DNA of 64,000 nt from Balanoglossus misakiensis (lineage: Eukaryota > Hemichordata), in contig CM082581.2 of the NCBI GenBank assembly GCA_040954595.2, positions 13,082,001-13,146,000 on the forward strand, read 5' to 3'. The position numbers and the translations under genes were made by a program. Below the pieces are notes generated by a model. It was not told the DNA's origin. It made no database searches and worked only from the letters and a program-made list of their open reading frames with translations. The first letter of the stretch is position 1; the number at the start of each line of letters is the position of its first letter. Shown here piece by piece: positions 42,637-54,400 of this stretch.

Positions 42637-43643
42637 TAGTCGTGAGAGTAAAACAAAAAAGCTCTGCAGCCGGACACAATGTGTGGCAACGTTAGTTGTG
42701 TGCTGCAGGGTTTAGTCTAGGTCATCTGCACCAGTATACAAGATGCCATCTGATTGGCTGATATAGCGTGCAAGTATGCTTGGGCAGCACGTGACCCAAA
42801 CCATTGGTACAGACGCAGGGCGTGCACCTGGTAATTGGCCACTGGTAATTGGAAGCTGGCTGGATTGCCCTATGTGCCCTGTAAGGCACTTGCACAGCTA
42901 GATTTGGCACGAGTACAAAATAAGCAGTAGCCATGTATACTGGTGTAGATGGCATCGCTGTAGCTAGTTGAGTAATCTCTAGAAAACCCAGCCATGTTTT
43001 CACACTTGAGCAGCATTATGTATATTTCTGACTATTAAGTAATCTGTTTGCTTTTCTTATCTTTCCCCTTCTGTATTTGTTTCATCTCCAGTGATGTCTG
43101 CGTTTTTGTGATGATGATAATTTGATTGGAAAGTGACCAAAATATAAAATGCCTTGCTCTCAGAGATAACTGCAGCAGCAGTTGCCCGGCTTGTTGGGTC
43201 TGAAAATAGGTGATCTGGATGAATAAAATATCTTCCTGAATTTATGTAATAAAAATAGAAAGGAAAATCCACTGTATGATTTGTGTGGGCTTGAAGTTGA
43301 TTTTGTGAAACAACAAAGTTGTGTACTACGGCCACAGTGTTCTATAATACAAAGAGCAGTTTGGGAAGAAGTGTATGCTGATTAGTCCCTTGGATTTGTC
43401 AAAGACAACTACCCAAGTGAAAAGGATTTGAGAGAATGGAATAGTGTTAAGTGAATGATAGCCCTTGACAAAAAAGTGGATATGTGTTTGGGTTATTTTG
43501 CAAACCTTGATCTACCTGAAGAACATTGAGGGGGGGGGGCACATATTCCCCTTCTCTGGATCCCAGAGGTGAAATCTGTATCGGTTATTGGCGTTTGAAT
43601 GTGCCAGATTCCAAGAGACCCAACTTGGCCCTGGCTACTATCG

Positions 43644-43667
43644 CTGCTGCTGCTGCTGCTGCTGCTG
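43644..43667. repeat. (CTG)8 trinucleotide repeat
   Basis: Eight uninterrupted CTG units in the probable PPP2R2 3' UTR, reading CTG on the transcribed-sense strand. Confidence 0.9.
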
Positions 43668-44394
43668 TTATGTCAACTTAAAGAACATGTTACTTTTTTT
43701 TTGTATCATGACAGCTAATTTGATTGTACATGTACCAATGAAATACCTCAGTAATTCAAAGCTGTTAATTTTTTTTCTGATTCCACTGACTCTCACACAC
43801 CGTGCTTCACTCCAGCCCTTGTGACTAGTACTGAAAAGTTATTTTCTATGAACTGCATACAAACATACACGGCGGGGTTTGCTACCATCCATTCCTTTAT
43901 CATACTTAAAAATGTAAACGTTTTATCAACTGCCATTTACTAAATTTGCTTACTAAATTTGATATTGACCGTTGTAGCGTAGTCTTTCAGTGGGCGTCGC
44001 TCAAACTTCAAAGAATTAAAGCGAAACACAACATTGTTTTTTTAAGACATAGAAAGATATTTCAGAAATTAAAGTGTACCTTCCTGATTTTACTGCTACA
44101 GTGGGATTGAAATAAAATGGAGAACTTGTAATTTTTTTGGTCTCCCATGTGATTAGAAACTTCTTTTTGGATGCTGGCGACATCGAAAATGGGAAGTTGT
44201 TCTGTGAGGACTCGCAGAATAAAAAGAAAAGAAAAAAAACTACTTTTGTAAAAAGTAACTAATCTAGAGCAAGTCTCATGCCAAGGTGAACATTATGTTT
44301 TCCATTTTGTGTCTGTATTATCTTTAAAAAAAAGAGTCCATATTTGTTTCCAGTATAGTATTTAAAGTATATACATATACAGTGTAGAAGCTCT

Positions 44395-44408
44395 GTTGCC
44401 ATGGTAAC
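44395..44408. promoter_or_regulatory. X-box-like palindrome GTTGCCATGGTAAC
   Basis: Identical 14-mer to 37442-37455, located in the probable PPP2R2 3' UTR. Confidence 0.3.
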
Positions 44409-45793
44409 TATACTTCCCACAAGTATGAGTCCCATCAAACACTGTCACCAAATGATAGTTTAATTCAGCTATGTTTTCTTTTGTCTTGAAAAAAACCCGA
44501 AATGTAATTTCTATTCAGAGGTTAACGAAACAACTGATCACAGACTTATGTATGTACATAGCATTTTCAATTTTTTTTTTGGCCCAGTGTAAGGAATTGC
44601 CTTTTGAAACTTAGTAAGTTAGAGCAAAGGAGGTCTGAGATTGTTTAAAACACACCTGTTATCTGGGGAGGGGGGGGGGGGGGGGGAGTTAAACAGAAAA
44701 TGTGAATTTACTATGAACTTAAAAGGCAGGACAATGTAGCTTGTAGTTGTTTGTGTTCTGTAGAGCTCTTAGAGTGGTTATATGTTGATGTGTATAGAAA
44801 GGCAAGCGTTTTTGAAGCAGTCAATTTTACATTGTAACCTATGATGCCATTACAATCAAAGTGAGGTACTGTTTAGGAGCAAACTATTCAATAGTGTAAA
44901 AAAAGGGGCAATGTTTTATTTACAGTGCTGAGACAAATGTCAGACATTTTTTCATTATTTTGACGTCCGGTTGAAATTGAAGTACAGACTAAAATGATGT
45001 GGAGACTGAAAATGCCAAGTGCTGAGATTAAAATTTTCTGTGGGTCATATTTTTTTGTTAGAGTACAGAGGGACTTGCTGATGCTTATTACAAATTATGT
45101 ACAGCATTGAACATAAACTGTTACTTTATGCCAATAGTACATAGAGCAAAAAAACATTGAATAGCCAATATTTGTTTCGAGTTTTCTTTTGCCAAGACAG
45201 TGGTTAATTTCTACAATTTATCACCAGATGTGATCAAAATTAGCAATCTATCAAATGAATGAAAAGACTTTTGTGACATCAGTTGATGAACTTGGCTCTG
45301 GATTGTAAGGAAAACCTTCAAAGATTTGCTTTTTTGTGTATTTTAGAAATACTGGAATTTTTCGTAGTCCATGTTCTACAGCCACTTCATTTGGTTTTGA
45401 TAATCAATCTTTAGAATACATTATGTGCATGGGCTTGGATTGCAAGCTTCATCTTGTACAACATTCACAGTCTATCTCAGTCTGTAGTTCTTATTTCTCC
45501 CCCATGTTGCTTTGAATCTGTGCGGGTTCAGCTTTTGGAATCTTGTATCTTTTCACATCCATGCAATCAAGTTTGCATCTTGCCTGTATGTTGTGTCTAG
45601 TATTTGTCTGATATGAAAATGTACGCCTAATATTTTGTTAGGGGAAAAAAAACTGAAAAAAACAGCAAATCATGATAAATTGAAGCATATGTGAGACCCT
45701 GGGATTATAGCAGTAATTTATCTGTTGTCATTCCACATTCATCTCAAAACTGTTTATATTGGCCATGTTATGTGGCAAATTTTATTCAGAAAA

Positions 45794-45806
45794 AATAAAA
45801 AATAAA
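45794..45806 (+). terminator. Tandem AATAAA poly(A) signals, probable PPP2R2 3' end
   Basis: Two AATAAA hexamers lie within 13 bases, followed by TGTTTGTACTGTTTG as a GU-rich downstream element. Confidence 0.55.
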
Positions 45807-48083
45807 AAGAACTGTAATGAATTGTTTGTACTGTTTGAATGTGTTTTCATCTAACCCATCAAGTTGAATTTGTCTCACACCTACCCACATGATGTGTAGC
45901 TGTGTACAGAGAGAAGCACATGCAGCATATATGCAAAGTACTGTATGTTGTACATAATGTGAATTTGGCTGGACCATTACCCAGATGTTGAAAGACTGGG
46001 CTTTTCGAAATTTATGCCCCAGTAACCAGTCTTACAATAATAGACACAGAGCAATTGTAATGGTGAACTTGTATGAGGTCACAAGCGCGTCAAGAGTAAA
46101 CACACTTAGTCGTTGGTGGCGCTGTAACATTGGCCATGCGTGCAGTCAGTGCCAAGTTTTCCCATTTTGTGCCAGTAAGCGCGCAGAATGCAAAATAAAC
46201 TCACCGGAAAATATTAAAGAGCATACAACAATTTTTTTAGCATTTTCATTATAAATTTTTATTGGCTTTTTAAATCATTTAGTGCCAGTTGCCTGACTAG
46301 CTGCTTGTGACATCATATGCCATTTTTGTAAGTCTTTTTGTTTAATGTTTGAGATTTGCCAACACCTCATCAGGTATGGAACACAAGACACTCAATTACA
46401 ACATGTGTATGCATTGGAACCTATGTGCCTCATTGGTTGTTGGATGGAACCAACAATTCAAACCGAGACCCCTGATTGGTCAAAGGAGTGACTCCCAAGA
46501 CAGCCTCTGGTTTTTGATCAAACCAGACTGAACCAGTTTTGACTGGTGTGGGCCTGATGATGCAAATTAGGGCTTCTACTGGACTACGATTGGCTGGTTG
46601 GGCTTGTAGGAGGATATGAACAATTGCAGCTTTTGATTGTTCCAGTTTGATTATTGATGGCAGTGATAATACAGATACAATTACACAGACCTGAATACAT
46701 GTAACCTCCCCCCCCCCCCCCTTTGGAATGTCACTTCTCTCAGACAACACAGAACGAAACCTCCCCCCATCCCACGTTCTCGACACTATTAAAGTTAAGC
46801 CACGGTAAACCTACCATCTACGGCAAAAGTTTCAATCGAGAGAAGTGGCCTGACTGCAAATTTACATCGTGCTTTTCTCCGATATTTTGTAAGAAAATAG
46901 ACAAATTGCTCATACGTATATCTGGAATTAAACATCAAAAGGCTGTGTACATTTGTAATTTTCATGCTTTCTGGACTGAGTTTCAATTTGTCTTCATTAG
47001 GCAATTGCCTGAACTAAACTGAGACTTGTGCATAGGAACAAAAAAAAAATGCCAGCCACATGACAGCCTTTGACAATATCCCAATTTTTCATATATATAA
47101 AGTAAAACAAAACGTTTTAATTTTTTTTTCTATTATTTTTCCGTGTCAAGTACAAAACCTACAAAACCAAATCTGCTACACTTTAGTTAAATGGCAGTCT
47201 GATCAGTTTCTTTTTTTTTCTATGCATGAGTGTGCGTGTTTCATTTCTTCCTTGTTTCTGTACATGACGCGTACACTTCACACAGATTTTTATCAAAACG
47301 AACAACAAAAGCTGAAGTAATCGCCGAAAAAAAACAAACGGGAAAAGAATCTCAGTCGTATATTTACAATCATGGTTAACAGAGTTACCCGGGTCTCTGC
47401 TCAGTGGCAGCAGAAGATACCATCACTGTTGGCTTTTTGAAAGACTAACAAGATTATTGACTACTGTTACTCAGAAATGCTCACTTCACTTCACTTTCGA
47501 CATTATAAACACCCCCAGGTGCATGTTTACAATCGCCTTGTGCCTTTGAAGGGAGATGTGCACAGTGCATCTGACCTTTAGATTCTAATGTAATACTTCG
47601 GCCTACCGACGAACTTCTATTGTTTGTCTCTACAGGAATGCCATGGGCATTGTACATGTCTATTTTAACATATCCTACTCACTGTCTGACACCTTTCCAG
47701 CTAAATATGCATGTACATGTATTTTCTGTTTCCTTTTGGTCCGCTATTTGGGAAGTCATGATCTACCTCTACCGGTAGTTTGATTTGGGGAGTGAGAGCA
47801 ATTGGGAAAACCAGAAGCTATGTGTGAAAATTCAACTGAGATGCAATGCTGTAGAAAATAACTGAGTGAAGCAGTTCGATACACTTGTCCTGCAGTGGTC
47901 AACAGTGTCAAGATTCGAAGAAAAAATTGGAGAGAAAAATGAACAAGAGAGAAAATGACAAGTGGATCGAACAGCAGCACCTGCAGGCAGGCCAGAACGT
48001 GGTGACCTGTTGAGGTTCAAGACACTCCCACATAATGACCCTGTTTGGATGACCTTCTACGACATCCAAACTTGAACTCTCTG

Positions 48084-48103
48084 ACACACACACACACACA
48101 CAC
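48084..48103. repeat. (AC)10 microsatellite
   Basis: Uninterrupted AC dinucleotides. A similar AC run lies at 51204-51222 in an XPO7 intron, and a GT run near 58346-58358 in the XPO7 first intron. Confidence 0.85.
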
Positions 48104-48370
48104 TGTGAAACTCTCACTGTGTGCACTACAGATAGGTGTCGAGTCCAAGGCTCTCAGTGCTGATTTGCAACGTGCCTCCTGTGACTTCGACCACTTCTTG
48201 CGCGAATTCTGCAGCTCTGTGCAAGTCTCTCAGGAGCGATATCTCCTGCATTTGGCATCCATCTTCTTCCGCATCTTCTTCCGTTCCTCAAAACTGCCGT
48301 TTCAAAACCTCACCCCCAAAAACTTGTAAATCGCGTCCTCCAAAAAAACGAGGAATGGTTTCACGCAATC

Positions 48371-48462
48371 GCACGCGCTCAATTCGGACGGTTCCACTGT
48401 AAAGTACAGGGGAACGGATTGCATGCGCTCAATTCGGACTGTTCCACTGTAGAGTACAGGGG
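48371..48462. repeat. Two-copy 50-bp tandem duplication
   Basis: GCACGCGCTCAATTCGGAC at 48371 recurs as GCATGCGCTCAATTCGGAC at 48421. The match continues through TTCCACTGTA.AGTACAGGGG, with only a few differences in 42 aligned bases. It lies just 3' of the XPO7 stop, probably inside its 3' UTR. Confidence 0.8.
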
Positions 48463-48499
48463 CACAGATACTGCTGCTGAGTCTTCTGATCGGGAAGTA

Positions 48500-51400
48500 C
48501 TAACTCATCATATCTGTTGATGTCATGGATATGGAATTGGTTGGGGCCTTCAAGGAATCATTGACATCCCTCCTGAACACCGATAGATTCTGAGTAAACC
48601 TGTGAAAGGGGGAAAAGATGAACTTTAGTTGCCACTGTTGGAAATATGGAATAATTTCTTTAAGTATATGCCAAAAGGGCAGAACATGAAGCAAACAACA
48701 GATATGCTAACTGTAATTGTGTAGTCAATATACAATTTATTTTCTGCACACAATGATACACACCTGTCTCTGTTCTTTGTAAGGAGATTTCTTTCAATGC
48801 TATCCATGAGATTCTCAAAACACATGTGCATGGATTCTTGTTTCTCCACTGGTTGAGATCCGATGATCCTCTTCCTTAACTCTGTGAAATACTATCGGAA
48901 AAACGAAAGTATTTGTTGTGCTCTTACTAACACCAAAATTCCACAATACAAATTATAGGTGTAGTACTGACTATTCTGTCATTTAAATGATTAACACATC
49001 AGCAAGAATACTTGCTTGATATCAAGGTACTTACCTCTTCATTGAGTAATATAAGACCGAGTAAAGGCCGGGACATAGACCACTGGTTTCTGCAGTCTTC
49101 AAACATTATTATGTTCAAGACTGTTGATAACATCTGCAAGGCACATAAATGCTCTGGTCATACACACATACTGGGGAAACGGGGTTGTTTGGGGGTTTAT
49201 TGCTGATGCAAGAACACAACTGGTACAAGAAAGTCTATTTTGAAGAAGAGATGCTTCATTTCATTGTCTCACCTGCTGAAGGATTTCTGGGTGTAACTCT
49301 AGTATTCTGAGAAAAGCTTCGTTTTCTTGGATGGCGTTGGCTCTCTTTTTGCTGGTTTTCGATAATCTCTTGAATAGGTAGGTGACAATGTGATCCAGAA
49401 TGGCACAGCATCCTGTACACACCATTGTGTCTGTGGAGAAATATTTTAGGAATGGAATTCATGGAAGGCAGACAGAGAAAAGGTCTGTTGAATGGTTTAA
49501 CAAAATCTCACAAAGTTGACAAATCACACCCTACTCACCTAAAGCTACAAGTCCTTCTGATATTGATGACAATATATATAAGAAAACTTGAGGTTCCAGG
49601 TTTGCTATGAAATTCATATGATCTTGTGCTAGGCACTCTAATAAGGCATAGTATGACTGACTCAGCTTGGGGTAATCCTGAGAGAAAAGAGTACAAAGTG
49701 AATTTTACTGGTTAGTCAACTGCAGTGCAAATGATACACATGAGCATTTATCAAACACAATGCTTAATGATAAATTGATATGCCTAGATCACCACACAAA
49801 CCATGAATACAGGTGATGTACAGATCGTTGTTGACAAGCCCTGAGTGCGGCATAACATGACAAGACACAAATCCCCACCACTTAATTTTCTTCCCAAAAG
49901 TTGACTCACCAAGAGATCACTATGTGGAATGGACAGAAGTAACTTGACAAACGTCTGCAGACCGTTCTCCAGGGCGTCGTCCCCATAGAGTTGAAAGACC
50001 CCAAAGTTGACGTAGTTGCCACACAGTGCCGCCTTCAGCATGTTGAAACATATCGAGATTCCCTTCAACGTGAGTGTCAGTTAAAGACAACATGACAAAA
50101 CACAGTCTGTAATCTACCACATTAATATCATAAAACAATAAATCAGACGGTTGTCTTTGAAGTACAGTCGCCACAATAAAGACATTATGCCTTCTCAGCA
50201 TGTTGTTTCTCCTGTCCTGGTACAGATGTGTTTAAAAACACAACCTCTTTTTTCTTAACCTGAAATGCAATGAAATTGCCCATAACCATATCATATTACT
50301 ACTCAATTTCAAATGATGTGGGTTGGAATGTGTTTGGGGTCGCACAAATGAAGTCAGCTAAAATTAGATGTGGCTGTCAGCGAAATACATTGAGTTGACA
50401 ATTTAACAGATTTAGGAAATGGAGTCCTATTCAGCCGACTGTGAAAATTCAGAGGGCAACAGAAAGTGGAACAGTGCAAGCAAACGGTTGTAGATTGTAG
50501 AGTGGATGTTCTGATATTGTGCTATCAAAGGATATTTCATGGGGTATATTCTATCTTTAGGTATATCACCAAGAGTCAGCACTCTGGTTCCTGCAAAGAA
50601 AGAGAGAAATAAAAAGTGCATGAACTAATTAAAACAACGCAAACACAAATTATGAGCATCATCATTATTTAATGCAAAATCTGCATCTGATTATCTGAAT
50701 GTGTCATTTAATTGTATGTATGAAATAATTTTCCATCTTAATTTTAAGATTCTGAAGTGAGAATGTACATTCCTACTTCAAAATCACTAAAAATAGAAAA
50801 TGACAATCAGTAAACATGAACAAATGTATGTATTAAAGCTATACCATCGATTTCTGTAGTGACACATCTCTGCTGCTGTCAATAATGATCAATCACGTCC
50901 TGTGCACTCACCATAACTAACTATCATTTTGCTGGTTTCTCTGAACAGTAAGATTCCGTTGGGCGAGGAGACGTCGAATTGCAGTCTCTGTGTTCTGTTC
51001 TGAACCAGTTCAGCCATGAGCTTCAGCACTGGTGTGGTGACTGCTGGGTCGTGGTACCATATCTCTATTGCACGTAACAAAATGGGCGTGTAGGCCGGGT
51101 AGCTGTGTAGGTGGGGGTGCTCAGTCAAGGAATAACAGGATGCGAATATTGATCAGGCAAGGAACAGAGTTACTCTTGTGAAGTTCTTAAAGACAATCAG
51201 GTAAACACACACACACACACACGGGATACTGCCACTACCAGATGAAATATTTTCAATGCAAAGGATACATCCAATCAAACAGCATCATGTAACTTGTCTT
51301 TGTGTTGATGGAAAAAGCCACACCACGGAGGTCTCTGGCTAGACCAATTAGCGTCCTCTGTGAACAAATAAAAAGGTTAAACAACAAAATTTTAACAAAA

Positions 51401-54400
51401 CTGTGTCATTTACAAATAAGTAGCACACTTTTGGGAGTCTTCCTTGACATGCGCACAATGTAAACATATTCTGAGATTGCTTGCATTTCATTCCATGTCA
51501 CCATACATGTATAATACGGTGAAATTCATGGAATACTGGGACCACACCTTTGCTTGCTCTTCCTGGAAGATTCCGGGGCTCTCTGTGTTGGCTAATTGCG
51601 CTCCCACATACTCCAACGCGCTTGTAAGCGGTGAGATGAAGTTTTCAAATCTCTGCTCGTCCTCTCCCAGATCCACCATGAGCAGTCGACCCAGGGCGGT
51701 GTAAAACGTTGTCCGACACCTCATGTCGTTCAGAGTTGTTCCATTGATGCCCAGGAATGAAAAATGTTCACTCTGTTGAAAAGCGGGAGGGGAAACACTA
51801 CTCAGAGTTTTGACACTACAGAAGGAAAATTCTTAATCACATTTGTTGTGAGGTTTCTACTGAGAATATTCAAAACCACGTACCGTATGATTGTTCAACA
51901 TGAACTGAACAGCCTCCAGTTTGACAAGTTTTCGCACACTGCTGTATCCTATCGACAAATCGCTGAGCAGCTGCAAGGTTTTGGTGATGATTGTTTCACT
52001 ACGTCCCCAATACTTCAAATTGGTTATTCTGTGTATTAACAAACAATATTGACTCTCATTGGCATGGGGGGAAAATAGCAGAAGTGTGAATCACTGAATG
52101 TGTATACATACAATCATAAATTCACCATTTTAATGAGGTGTACACGACCTTACATCCTGATACTTTCATTGCGATGAATAACTCAGAAACTCACAAAGAT
52201 CAAATCCTACTTACATTTTACTGATGAACACATTGAGAATCATAGACTCATCATTGAGCCCCAGTACTTGTGATAATCTCCTATATACCTATGATGGGAA
52301 CAAAATACAAGACATTTGTGAGGTATACGATATTATATATACACAACTGACCAATCTCAGAAGGGAGCGTCACTCACCTTTGATGTTTTCTGTACTTGAT
52401 CGCCTACATAGATTTTGCGGAACTGGTCAAAGAAACTCAACATTGCTAAGTCTAGTTTTTCACTACCGCCTTGCGACAGTCGGGAGTCTGTTAGATTCAT
52501 TAACTGAAGTACTCTGAAAGAATTCAAAAGTACACATTGTCATATTGTAAACGTCTTCCGTAGTCTTTCACATTGAACTTGACTTGGATTCAATACGCAA
52601 GGTTTTAGAAAAGGCTCGTCCAATATAGTGTACACAGAGCCCTCACTCATAGATGGCCATATTTTGTGAATAGCCTTATAATGAGCTGGAGGGATAGGAA
52701 ATGTGGGGAGGGGGAGGGGGTTGGCAAAGCAAGCCTACCTGCAGACCAGCTCCCCATCCAAGGCATCATGTTCATCAGCACTAGTAAATGACACCCTGCC
52801 ACCTATTACAGCACCAATTATATACACTAACCAGGTTAACCGACCTGTCAAAAATGGAACAAACACATGCAGTAACTTGGCTGGAAAAATTAAATGCCCA
52901 AATAATAGTCTATAAAACACACAGATGGTGCTTGATGCAGTTTTGTTGTGGGGAAGTGGTGTTCACATCTACAAGGAATGAATTTCTAATACATCTAACA
53001 GATACCCACCTTCCTGCACTGCCATTTCTGCTGCACTAGTAGGAGTTGTCTGTACAAGTTTTTGATAAGTCTGAGCTGACTGGTCAAACAGCTGTATTAG
53101 CAGAGCACATGTTTTCTCGTATTCACACCTGCCTATAGTAGAAAGCTGAAATAAAAAGGTGGTTTGTTAATGAAGATTGTTTGCACTTCAGAGACAGATA
53201 ATAATGTCAATTCCTGGTGATATACATATTGGCCTTGTTGATAGAGAGATAGTAGAATTGCTGACCTGATCCAACTGCTGGGAAATCATTGCCTGGTCAT
53301 CCAAAGGGTCTTCCAATCCGTCTCGCAAAACGATCGTCACAGATTCCAGTCTGGACGTGATGTACGCTTTTGTGACTTCCGGTGTGTAGGTTTCAAGTAA
53401 ATGTGGTTCGGAGGCCTTGACGTAGGGCACTGATGCAACCATGCGTTGCCACAGGGTCAGCAGGTAGTGGACACTGTTTGGTGCAAACTGCCACATTTGC
53501 TGAAATAGGCATCATAATGTTCACAGTACATGTAAGTCTATGTCTTGTTGTTAATGAGCCTCCAATTTGGGATTTCTGGTGCGTGTACTGTTTGGTGCTA
53601 CACAAACTGAACAAAACTACCACTTTCTAAATATTGATATGACATACCAACAGGCATATATAAATACACACAAAAACTGCCTCCAATCTACGAAGGGGGA
53701 ATAAAATTCTGAGACTTACATTTACCTGTAAACTTGTGACAGTGAACTTGGCAATGAGCGCGATAACTTCTGGGTAGTTGTCTACCTTGACAAGCTCCCC
53801 CAGCTGGTAGTTGGATTTCAATCTGGCCAGAAGTCTGCAGAACTCATGGTAATTATTTGCATCGGTTAGACCCTGCAACAGGGGGAGATTATAACGTGAC
53901 TATGCTTATCATGTCACTCACTGTGTCAGGAATACTGAAGTCAAAGCATGGTATCTTATCGTGATAGCTATCAGAAGAAGGAATCATGAGTGCAAAGTGT
54001 ATCAAAATTAACTCTATATCTCTGAATAGCTCATCACCGATATACTCACCTGTGGATTTTCGAGAATTCTTTTGACACCGTTGACAAGATGTGAAAGGAA
54101 ATTTGCCCTCTCTGCATTGTTAAATAACGATCGTCTCACTGAAGCTATCTGTACTATGCATGATATGGCCTGTCAAAATGACAAAAGATTTTCAACATCA
54201 TGGGAAAAAATTCAGTTTCAAATGATAACTGGTGAATTTTTGCTTTTTGGTACATTTTTCAATTTTTGAGTATTTTTACTAGTAAAGCACTGATAAATAC
54301 TTTGAAAAAAAAATGACACACTTAAGAATATTCAAACTGAAAAATAGACTGACATTTAAAGCGTACTTACCATTGGAGAAAGCGAGTGTGGAAGTGAATG

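Larger units (their letters stand above)
42637..45820 (+). other. Probable 3' UTR of PPP2R2
   Basis: This is about 3.2 kb of non-coding, AT-rich sequence following the TAG stop and ending at clustered AATAAA signals (45794-45799, 45801-45806) with a GT/T-rich stretch after them. It contains (CTG)8 at 43644-43667, a 17-G tract at 44670-44686 and an X-box palindrome at 44395-44408. No competing exons were recognised. Earlier poly(A) sites are possible. Confidence 0.5.
45821..48499. other. Convergent intergenic region and probable XPO7 3' UTR
   Basis: No coding exon was accepted. On the - strand an AATAAA (complement of 46258-46263) could end an XPO7 3' UTR of about 2.2 kb, leaving roughly 450 bp between convergent transcripts. 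The region holds a C tract (46708-46721), an AC microsatellite (48084-48103) and a 50-bp tandem duplication (48371-48462). Confidence 0.4.

Noticed and set aside
42720-42965. Clustered short repeats (ACCAGTATAC, GATGCCATCT and inverses) considered as a mobile element
   Set aside because: The motif order is not a simple inverted repeat and no clear termini could be set.
48136-48402. Ser/Thr/Pro-rich + strand frame and basic - strand readings just past the XPO7 stop
   Set aside because: Low-complexity translation with stops in the alternative frames. Most likely XPO7 3' UTR sequence.
50427-50535. Readthrough of the XPO7 exon after PMK into a 35-codon tail
   Set aside because: This tail is the AT-AC intron itself. 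Splicing at ATATCC restores the conserved continuation.
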